From JAULUH01 sp032111745 (GTDB taxonomy: Bacteria > Chloroflexota > Anaerolineae > JAAEKA01), in the NCBI GenBank assembly GCA_032111745.1, contig JAULUH010000130.1, forward strand, positions 1 to 16,318: a stretch of DNA of 16,318 bases. Reading direction: 5' to 3'. Made by a program: the position numbers and the translations under genes. The notes under the pieces are model-generated. The model was not told the origin of the DNA, did no database searches, and saw only the letters and a program-made list of their open reading frames with translations. This document shows positions 1 to 14,284 of this stretch, in pieces (the stretch's first letter is position 1; every line of letters begins with the position of its first letter).

Positions 1-1
1 G

Positions 2-1201
<1,200 letters not shown>

Positions 1202-1222
1202 GTGAGTAGTCTCCTGTTTTTG

Positions 1223-1364
1223 GCCGGGGTCATCCCGGCAACGGCTGGCCTCAGCCCTACTTAATGATGACTGTCCTAGATCAAATGATCGCTAGACACG
1301 CCAAAAGACAAAGAGAACCCGAAGCAGCCACGCGCGCGTGGTACTCCGGGTACATCCCGAGTAC
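1223..1364 (-). promoter_or_regulatory. Inverted repeats in the tuf leader
   Basis: Four inverted repeats occur in the transcribed leader. One is a 9-bp stem with one bulged base and a 5-nt loop (1341-1364, arms GTACTCCGGG and CCCGAGTAC). Next is a perfect 14-base palindrome CCACGCGCGCGTGG (1328-1341). The others are a 5-bp stem (1243-1256) and a 6-bp stem GCCGGG/CCCGGC (1223-1239) that ends just before the tuf ribosome binding site. No long T-run follows any of them, so simple intrinsic termination is not indicated. A role in mRNA folding or tuf regulation is inference. Confidence 0.4.
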
Positions 1365-1462
1365 TGCGTTCTGCGCCGGCATCCGCCTGCGGCCGCGAGC
1401 CGCCCTCATCCAGGACACCGAATGCCAACCGGGTTCTAATGCACTCCGGCGGCAACTTTCCG

Positions 1463-1491
1463 ATTGTATCACAAGCAGGCTCTAGCGCCAA
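1463..1491 (-). promoter_or_regulatory. Predicted sigma70-type promoter of tuf
   Basis: Read on the minus strand, the -35 box is TTGGCG (1486-1491), the spacer is 17 nt, and the -10 box is TACAAT (1463-1468) preceded by TGA, an extended -10. Transcription would start near 1456 and give a leader of about 255 nt. It implies that tuf can be expressed independently of rpsL-rpsG-fusA. It is predicted from consensus match only. Confidence 0.65.
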
Positions 1492-1523
1492 ATCTCGCAC
1501 GGTAGCTGTTCGTCCCGCCGAAT

Positions 1524-3596
1524 CTAACGCCCACCTAGGATCCGTTGCGCCACCTCGGCACTTACGGGTTCGTAGTGGTCGAACTCCATGCTGAAGGTGC
1601 CGCGCCCCTGGGTACTGGAGCGGAGCGCCGTGGCATATCCAAACATCTCGGCCAGCGGAATGATGGCGTCCACGGCCTGCATGCCAGGTGAATGGATCTC
1701 CATACCCTCAATCCTACCGCGGCGGGCATTGATGTCGCCGATCACGTCTCCCGCATAGGCATCGGGCACCACAACTTCCACTTTCATCACCGGCTCCATG
1801 AGCATCGGCCCACCCCGCTGGACACCTTCCCGCAACGCCATCGATCCGGCGATCTTGAATGCCAGCTCCGAGGAGTCCACCTCATGGTATTTGCCATCCA
1901 CCAGGGCTACCTTGATGTCCACCAGGGGATAGCCACTGGTGCCACCAGCCTCCATGGCTTCCATCACGCCCTGCCTCACCGAGGGAATGAACTCCTTCGG
2001 CACCGCGCCACCGACCACCTTGTCCTCGAAGACGAAGCCCTCGCCGCGCGGCAACGGCTCCAGTGCCAGCGTCACCACGCCGTACTGTCCACGACCACCG
2101 CTCTGGCGCACAAAACGGCCCTCGCTGCTTACCGCTCGCCCTATCGTCTCCCGATAGGCTACCTGTGGACGGCCGACGTTTGCCCGCACACGGAACTCCC
2201 GCAACATGCGGTCAATCAGCACCTCCAGGTGCAGTTCCCCCATGCCCCTGATCAGGGTCTGGCCAGTCTCGGTGTCATAGCTGACCCGAAAGGTTGGATC
2301 CTCTTCGGCCAGCCGTTGCAGCGCCTGGCTGAGCTTGTCCTGATCCGCCTTGGTGCGTGGCTCAATGGCAATGGATATGACCGGCTCTGGAAAGGCAATG
2401 GTCTCCAACACAATCGGCTTGTTCACGTCGGACAGAGTCTCGCCCGTAAAGGTGGACTTCAAGCCCAGAACTGCAGCTATGTCGCCGGCGCCGACCTGTG
2501 TGATCTCCTCGCGCTGGTTCGCCCGCATGCGCACCAGGTTGCCCACGCGTTCCTTGCGGTCCATGTTGGCATTCAGATAGGCCTTACCTACCTGCAAGGT
2601 ACCGGAATAGATGCGCAGGTACGCCAGCCGTCCCATGTAGGGATCGGTTACGATCTTGAAACACAGGGCAGCTACGGGGCCATCAGGATCAGCCGGCCGC
2701 GTTTCCTCCTGCTCCGTGTTGGGATTGATCCCTGTGATCGGCGGGATGTCCAGAGGTGAGGGCAGAAAGTCTACTACGGCATCCAACAGAGGCTGGACCC
2801 CCTTGTTGCGCAGGGCGGTGCCAGCCAACACGGGCACCAATTTGGACTTGATGGTTGCGGCGCGCAGGGCAGCGCGTAGCTCCTGGGGTGTGATCTCCTC
2901 ACCCTCCAGGTACTTGAGCATCAGGTGGTCGTCGGTTTCGGCGATGGCCTCAATCATCTCGGCCCGGTGCAGATGGGCGTCGTCGGCCAGATCAGGGGGA
3001 ATCGGCTGCTCTTCCGGAGATGCACCCAATTGGTCGGTGAATACCCAGGCCTTCTCCTCGATCAGGTCCACGATGCCCCGAAAACTATCCTCAGAGCCGA
3101 TAGGTATCTGGATAGGCACGGGATTGCTGCCCAGCCGCTCCCGAATCATGTCCACCGTGCGCCAAAAGTTGGCGCCCACGCGGTCCATCTTGTTGATGAA
3201 GCAGATTCGCGGCACATGGTACCGGTCGGCCTGGCGCCAGACGGTCTCCGACTGCGGCTCGACTCCAGCCACCGCGTCGAACACCACCACTCCACCGTCC
3301 AGGACGCGCAGGCTGCGCTGCACCTCGGCGGTAAAGTCGATATGGCCCGGCGTATCAATGATGTTGATCTGGTGATCACGCCAGGCCGAGGTGATGGCGG
3401 CGGCCGTGATGGTGATGCCGCGCTCTCGCTCCTGCTCCATCCAGTCGGTGACCGTCGTGCCTTCATCCACGTTGCCCAGGCGATAGGTCATGCCGGTGTA
3501 GAACAGGATACGCTCGGTTGTCGTGGTTTTACCCGCGTCGATGTGGGCAATGATGCCGATGTTGCGGATGAGCTCCAGGCTCATGTTGTCTGCCAT
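1524..3596 (-). CDS. fusA: Elongation factor G
   Basis: EF-G is the cytoplasmic GTPase that drives tRNA and mRNA translocation and, with ribosome recycling factor, helps split ribosomes. The chosen ATG (MADNMSLELIRNIGI) gives 690 residues, the normal size. A longer reading frame to 3752 would add 52 unrelated residues and overlap rpsG. G motifs are AHIDAGKT (17-24), RGITI (59-63), DTPGH (81-85) and NKMD (135-138). Domain II follows at about 300-400, and domains III-V occupy the rest. The switch I approach reads GNVDEGTTVTDW where E. coli has GEVHDGAATMDW, a style I associate with Chloroflexota and relatives. No clear Shine-Dalgarno sequence precedes the start (TTCAATCCTTT lies directly upstream). 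A strong hairpin lies in the 137-nt gap after rpsG. Function is secure; the exact start could instead be Met5. Confidence 0.97.
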   Translation of the reverse strand: MADNMSLELIRNIGIIAHIDAGKTTTTERILFYTGMTYRLGNVDEGTTVTDWMEQERERGITITAAAITSAWRDHQINIIDTPGHIDFTAEVQRSLRVLDGGVVVFDAVAGVEPQSETVWRQADRYHVPRICFINKMDRVGANFWRTVDMIRERLGSNPVPIQIPIGSEDSFRGIVDLIEEKAWVFTDQLGASPEEQPIPPDLADDAHLHRAEMIEAIAETDDHLMLKYLEGEEITPQELRAALRAATIKSKLVPVLAGTALRNKGVQPLLDAVVDFLPSPLDIPPITGINPNTEQEETRPADPDGPVAALCFKIVTDPYMGRLAYLRIYSGTLQVGKAYLNANMDRKERVGNLVRMRANQREEITQVGAGDIAAVLGLKSTFTGETLSDVNKPIVLETIAFPEPVISIAIEPRTKADQDKLSQALQRLAEEDPTFRVSYDTETGQTLIRGMGELHLEVLIDRMLREFRVRANVGRPQVAYRETIGRAVSSEGRFVRQSGGRGQYGVVTLALEPLPRGEGFVFEDKVVGGAVPKEFIPSVRQGVMEAMEAGGTSGYPLVDIKVALVDGKYHEVDSSELAFKIAGSMALREGVQRGGPMLMEPVMKVEVVVPDAYAGDVIGDINARRGRIEGMEIHSPGMQAVDAIIPLAEMFGYATALRSSTQGRGTFSMEFDHYEPVSAEVAQRILGGR

Positions 3597-3651
3597 AAAG
3601 GATTGAACCGGTCCACGGAACAGCCAGCTATCGGTCGACGCCAGGCAAAGC

Positions 3652-3684
3652 CAGCGGGCGGCTGGCTGTCCCAGCCGCCCGCTG
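3652..3684 (-). promoter_or_regulatory. Perfect 14-bp hairpin between rpsG and fusA
   Basis: The arms CAGCGGGCGGCTGG (3652-3665) and CCAGCCGCCCGCTG (3671-3684) pair perfectly around a 5-nt loop. On the minus strand the stem is followed by GCTTTGCC rather than a real U-run, so it is not a standard intrinsic terminator. Bases 3661-3669 (loop plus part of one arm) are also perfectly complementary to 3620-3628, 24-32 nt before the fusA start, so two exclusive folds are possible. A role in partial termination, mRNA processing or differential expression of fusA is inference. Confidence 0.6.
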
Positions 3685-3733
3685 ATGGTTGTGCTTCTAG
3701 GAAAAGTAGGGCCGACTTGGAGCCGAGACGACG

Positions 3734-4213
3734 CTAGCGCCGGCTTCCCCACTGGTAGTGGGCAAACGCGCGGTTAGCCTCGGCCATCTTGTGGGTATCT
3801 TCCTTCTTCTTGATAGTGATACCAGTGTTGTTGACAGCGTCCAACAGCTCACCAGCCAGCTTCTGCGACATGGTTTTGCCACTGCGCTTGCGGGCGCTGG
3901 CGATCAGCCAACGATGCGCCAGAGCCTGGCGGCGAGTGGCGTCAACCTCGACAGGAACCTGGTAAGTGGCTCCGCCCACGCGGCGAGGCTTCACCTCGAC
4001 GGCTGGAGCGGCATTTTGCACCGCTTGCTCGAACATTTCCAGCGCGGGCTTGCCGGTGCGCTCCTCAAGGATGCCCAGGGCATCATAGACGACACTCTGG
4101 GCAGTGCTCTTTTTGCCACGGAGCATAATACGATTGATGAATTTCGCCAGACCAACGCTATGGTAACGTGGATCGGGCTGAATCACGCGCTCGGGGGCCT
4201 GATTCCTTCGCAT
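3734..4213 (-). CDS. rpsG: 30S ribosomal protein S7
   Basis: S7 binds the 3' major domain of 16S rRNA, nucleates assembly of the 30S head and contacts tRNA in the E site. The 159-residue length fits the family. The N-terminal S7 signature lies at about 14-45, including DPRYHSVGLAKFINRIMLRG and GKK. The C-terminal block KKEDTHKMAEANRAFAHY (136-153) is also characteristic. The ATG start is supported by a strong ribosome binding site, AAGGAGAG, 8 nt upstream. It lies 23 nt after rpsL, so the two are almost certainly co-transcribed and perhaps translationally linked. In E. coli, S7 is the autogenous repressor of its operon. Whether that holds here cannot be seen, but the hairpin downstream, before fusA, is a candidate control site. 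Nothing in the coding sequence is unusual. Confidence 0.98.
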   Translation of the reverse strand: MRRNQAPERVIQPDPRYHSVGLAKFINRIMLRGKKSTAQSVVYDALGILEERTGKPALEMFEQAVQNAAPAVEVKPRRVGGATYQVPVEVDATRRQALAHRWLIASARKRSGKTMSQKLAGELLDAVNNTGITIKKKEDTHKMAEANRAFAHYQWGSRR

Positions 4214-4236
4214 GTGTCAATCTCTCCTTAGGCCGC

Positions 4237-4656
4237 TTACTTTTTCGGGCGCTTGGCGCCGTACTTAGAACGACCACGCTTGCGGCCCTCGACGCCAGTG
4301 CTATCCAGCGCGCCGCGCACGATGTGGTAGCGAACGCCCGGCAGGTCCTTGACACGGCCCCCACGCACCAGCACTACCGAGTGCTCCTGCAGGCGATGGC
4401 CCTCACCTGGGATGTACGCCGTCACCTCGATGCCGTTGCTCAGGCGCACGCGCGCGATCTTACGCAGTGCCGAGTTAGGCTTTTTCGGCGTCGTGGTGCG
4501 CACTTGCGTACACACGCCACGCTTCTGGGGCGAACCCTTAGGCATGCGACGGGTGCGCGATTTCAAAGAGTTTAGCGTGAACTGCAGGGCCGGAGCCTTT
4601 TCCTTTGCTGGCTTTGGCCGGCGGCCTTTGCGTACAAGTTGGTTGATAGTGGGCAA
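4237..4656 (-). CDS. rpsL: 30S ribosomal protein S12 (TTG start)
   Basis: S12 sits at the decoding centre of the 30S subunit and controls accuracy. The 139-residue protein carries TTTPKKPNSALRK with Lys58 (E. coli Lys43) and GGRVKDLPG with Lys103 (E. coli Lys88). Both are the unmutated, streptomycin-sensitive forms. Asp104 matches the aspartate methylthiolated by RimO in E. coli. A roughly 15-residue stretch after position 24 is absent from E. coli S12 but typical of Firmicutes-like S12. The start codon is TTG: the conserved N-terminus MPTINQLVRKG begins exactly there. The sequence GGGAG lies 6 nt upstream, and no ATG fits. It is the first gene of rpsL-rpsG-fusA, about 119 nt downstream of a strong predicted promoter. 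Confidence 0.98.
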   Translation of the reverse strand: MPTINQLVRKGRRPKPAKEKAPALQFTLNSLKSRTRRMPKGSPQKRGVCTQVRTTTPKKPNSALRKIARVRLSNGIEVTAYIPGEGHRLQEHSVVLVRGGRVKDLPGVRYHIVRGALDSTGVEGRKRGRSKYGAKRPKK

Positions 4657-4741
4657 AATGAACTCCCTATCTCTATCCGGCGAATCGAGCCCTGCGCACG
4701 ACCAGCCGAGAACGCCTATGCTATCGCTTTAAGCCACAAAC

Positions 4742-4773
4742 GTAGGCCGAACCGATTCTTGGGTTCGGCCTAC
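4742..4773 (-). promoter_or_regulatory. Stem-loop at the predicted 5' end of the str operon mRNA
   Basis: The arms GTAGGCCGAACC (4742-4753) and GGTTCGGCCTAC (4762-4773) form a perfect 12-bp stem with an 8-nt loop. On the minus strand only GTTTGTGG follows, so it is a poor intrinsic terminator for rpoBC. It begins just a few nucleotides after the predicted transcription start of the rpsL promoter, so it would cap the 5' end of that mRNA. Transcript stabilisation or attenuation of rpoC read-through are both plausible. Confidence 0.6.
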
Positions 4774-4781
4774 ATCCCGTA

Positions 4782-4810
4782 ATTCTAGCACAAGTACGGC
4801 GCTGGGTCAA
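4782..4810 (-). promoter_or_regulatory. Predicted strong promoter of rpsL-rpsG-fusA
   Basis: On the minus strand the -35 box is TTGACC (4805-4810), the spacer is 17 nt, and the -10 box is TAGAAT (4782-4787) with TGC before it, an extended -10. It begins only 7 nt after the rpoC stop and would start transcription near 4775. It separates the str operon from rpoBC, although read-through remains possible. Confidence 0.75.
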
Positions 4811-4816
4811 ATCGCA

Positions 4817-9346
<4,530 letters not shown>

Positions 9347-9355
9347 AGCTCACCT

Positions 9356-13345
<3,990 letters not shown>

Positions 13346-13392
13346 GCCTGCCATGCTCCTTACGCTGGGCTGCGCTTCCCAGCAAAACACAA

Positions 13393-13411
13393 AGGCCAGT
13401 CGCTGCGGCCT
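13393..13411 (-). terminator. Attenuator-like hairpin in the rpoB leader
   Basis: On the minus strand AGGCC/GGCCT forms a 5-bp stem around a 9-nt loop and is followed by TTGTGTTTTG, a broken T-run. A second stem, GCTGGG/CCCAGC (13364-13383), lies between it and the rpoB ribosome binding site. The first stem is short, so any termination would be partial. Its position about 180 nt into the leader would suit transcription attenuation of rpoBC, which is inference. Confidence 0.3.
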
Positions 13412-13594
13412 GAGCTGTTATTCCCCTGGACTAGCGCGACAAATACCCATGCATCGCTCGGATCTCGTCGTCTCCTTTGCGACCCATAGGTTCTTACGCG
13501 CTATCAGGGCAAACGCTCAAACGCAGTTATCAACCAGAGGCCTATGACAATAAGACTACACCCTTACTAGCGGTTGCTCATACTGCAAAAGCGC

Positions 13595-13623
13595 ATTGTA
13601 CTACAAGGTGTGATCCTAGTCAA
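13595..13623 (-). promoter_or_regulatory. Predicted sigma70-type promoter of rpoBC
   Basis: On the minus strand the -35 box is TTGACT (13618-13623), the spacer is 17 nt, and the -10 box is TACAAT (13595-13600); each box matches consensus at five of six positions. Start of transcription would be near 13588, giving an untranslated leader of about 240 nt before rpoB. Genes for L10 and L7/L12, often upstream of rpoB, are not here, so this promoter appears to serve rpoBC alone. Confidence 0.75.
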
Positions 13624-13637
13624 GTAGCATAGCTCAC

Positions 13638-13673
13638 AAAAAATGCCGGTTGCTCCGCCGTAGCCGGACAACC
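13638..13673 (-). terminator. Terminator-like hairpin between the divergent promoters
   Basis: The arms GGTTGCTCCG and CGGACAACC pair as 9 bp with one bulged C around a 7-nt loop (13648-13673). On the minus strand the stem is followed after four bases by six Ts (13638-13643). It lies just upstream of the rpoB -35 box and would act on minus-strand transcripts arriving from the mraZ side. No gene ends there, so it may block antisense transcription, or it may be chance. Confidence 0.35.
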
Positions 13674-13704
13674 TTAAATTATGATCCCAAACTCGTTCCA
13701 ACGC

Positions 13705-13733
13705 TTGCCAAATAGCCCAAGTGGTGTTATGAT
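13705..13733 (+). promoter_or_regulatory. Predicted promoter of the dcw cluster (Pmra)
   Basis: The -35 box TTGCCA (13705-13710), 17-nt spacer and -10 box TATGAT (13728-13733) with TGT directly before it make an extended -10 promoter. Transcription would begin near 13740, exactly where the TGGG repeats start, about 89 nt before mraZ. This arrangement suits repression by MraZ bound at the start site. Confidence 0.75.
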
Positions 13734-13740
13734 GGCAGAA

Positions 13741-13780
13741 AGTGGGAGAAAGTGGGTTGAAGTGGGTCAACGGTGGCCAG
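13741..13780 (+). promoter_or_regulatory. MraZ operator: 10-bp-spaced TGGG direct repeats
   Basis: Three exact copies of AGTGGG begin at 13741, 13751 and 13761, followed in phase by a degenerate copy CGGTGG at 13771. MraZ proteins are known to bind TGGGN direct repeats separated by 5 nt near their own promoter. The spacing here is the same 10-bp period, one helical turn. A further AGTGGG at 13803 is out of phase. The position directly at the predicted transcription start strongly suggests autorepression of the dcw cluster. Confidence 0.85.
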
Positions 13781-13828
13781 TTCTGCCGGATTTCTCTCGT
13801 TCAGTGGGACAAGGCGCACATTTGTTCT

Positions 13829-14257
13829 ATGCTGATTGGCCGCTACGAACACACGCTGGACGATAAGGGACGGCTCACCCTCCCGGCGGATTACGCCGGT
13901 GAGGTCTCTGCCGGCGTCGTGATCACGCGCGGGCTGGAAAAGTGCATCTATCTGTTTCCCCAGGCGGAGTTTGAAAGGCTCAGCGAGCGCGTGCGCGCGC
14001 TGCCCTTCACCGATAGCAAGGCCCGCAAGCTGCGCCGCCAGCTGTTTCCCCAGGCCCACGCTGCCGTGCCGGATCGACAACGACGGGTTCTGATCCCACA
14101 GTGGCTGCGGGACCATGCCGGAATCTCTGACAAGGTCATCATCGCCGGCATGGATGTCTACGTCGAGCTGTGGGCCCCCGATGACTGGCTAGACCAGGAC
14201 GACGGCCTGGGCGACGAGCTCGCAGACGAGAACTTCTTCGCCGGCCTGGGCGTGTAA
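13829..14257 (+). CDS. mraZ: Transcriptional regulator MraZ
   Basis: MraZ is a ring-forming DNA-binding protein with two AbrB-like half-domains that regulates its own cluster of division and wall genes. The start at MLIGRYEHTLDDKGRLTLP gives 142 residues, the usual family size. A longer frame from a GTG at 13742 would run through the operator and is unlikely. The first DxxGR motif is intact (DDKGRLTLP, 11-19). The second reads DRQRRVLIP (82-90), where the family normally has DxxGR, so the glycine is replaced by Arg85. The C-terminal tail is acidic. The ribosome binding site is weak. It is the first gene of the cluster, 27 nt before rsmH, and sits behind its own predicted operator. Identification is firm; the effect of the Arg85 change on DNA binding is unknown. 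Confidence 0.96.
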   Translation: MLIGRYEHTLDDKGRLTLPADYAGEVSAGVVITRGLEKCIYLFPQAEFERLSERVRALPFTDSKARKLRRQLFPQAHAAVPDRQRRVLIPQWLRDHAGISDKVIIAGMDVYVELWAPDDWLDQDDGLGDELADENFFAGLGV

Positions 14258-14284
14258 ACGCCCAACCAACCCGAGGCCTTTCTA

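Larger units (their letters stand above)
1202..1523 (-). other. fusA-tuf intergenic region (tuf promoter and leader)
   Basis: These 322 bases hold no recognisable gene. Short reading frames exist on both strands but resemble no protein family I know and lack ribosome binding sites. On the minus strand the region contains a promoter (1463-1491), then a leader of roughly 255 nt with several small inverted repeats, and finally the tuf ribosome binding site at about 1211-1215. No tRNA-like cloverleaf and no clear fusA terminator were seen. Confidence 0.7.
13346..13828. other. Divergent rpoB/mraZ intergenic region
   Basis: These 483 bases hold no convincing gene. From left to right they contain the rpoB ribosome binding site, two leader hairpins (13364-13383 and 13393-13411) and a possible 18-codon leader frame (13431-13487, minus). 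Further right are the rpoB promoter, a terminator-like hairpin, the mraZ promoter, the MraZ repeats and the mraZ leader. The two promoters point away from each other. mraZ has no strong ribosome binding site; the nearest candidate, AAGG, ends 14 nt before its ATG. Confidence 0.75.

Noticed and set aside
1264..1500. Short frames on both strands between fusA and tuf
   Set aside because: No family resemblance and no ribosome binding site; the stretch is better explained as tuf promoter and leader.
1202..1523. Possible tRNA gene in the fusA-tuf gap
   Set aside because: No cloverleaf, T-loop GTTCGA-type motif or acceptor stem could be found on either strand.
3597..3752. 52-residue N-terminal extension of EF-G
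   Set aside because: It overlaps rpsG, runs through the intergenic hairpin, and matches nothing in EF-G proteins, which begin near MADNMSLE.
4742..4773. Simple intrinsic terminator of rpoBC
   Set aside because: The stem is strong but lacks a U-run, and it sits just downstream of a strong promoter, so it is better described as a leader stem-loop with possible partial termination.
13567..13770. 67-codon minus-strand frame over the divergent promoters
   Set aside because: It covers both promoters and the MraZ boxes, which explain the sequence better, and has no known similarity.
13742..13828. 29-residue N-terminal extension of MraZ from a GTG
   Set aside because: It would be encoded by the operator repeats, and MraZ proteins start at the MLIGRYEH-like motif.
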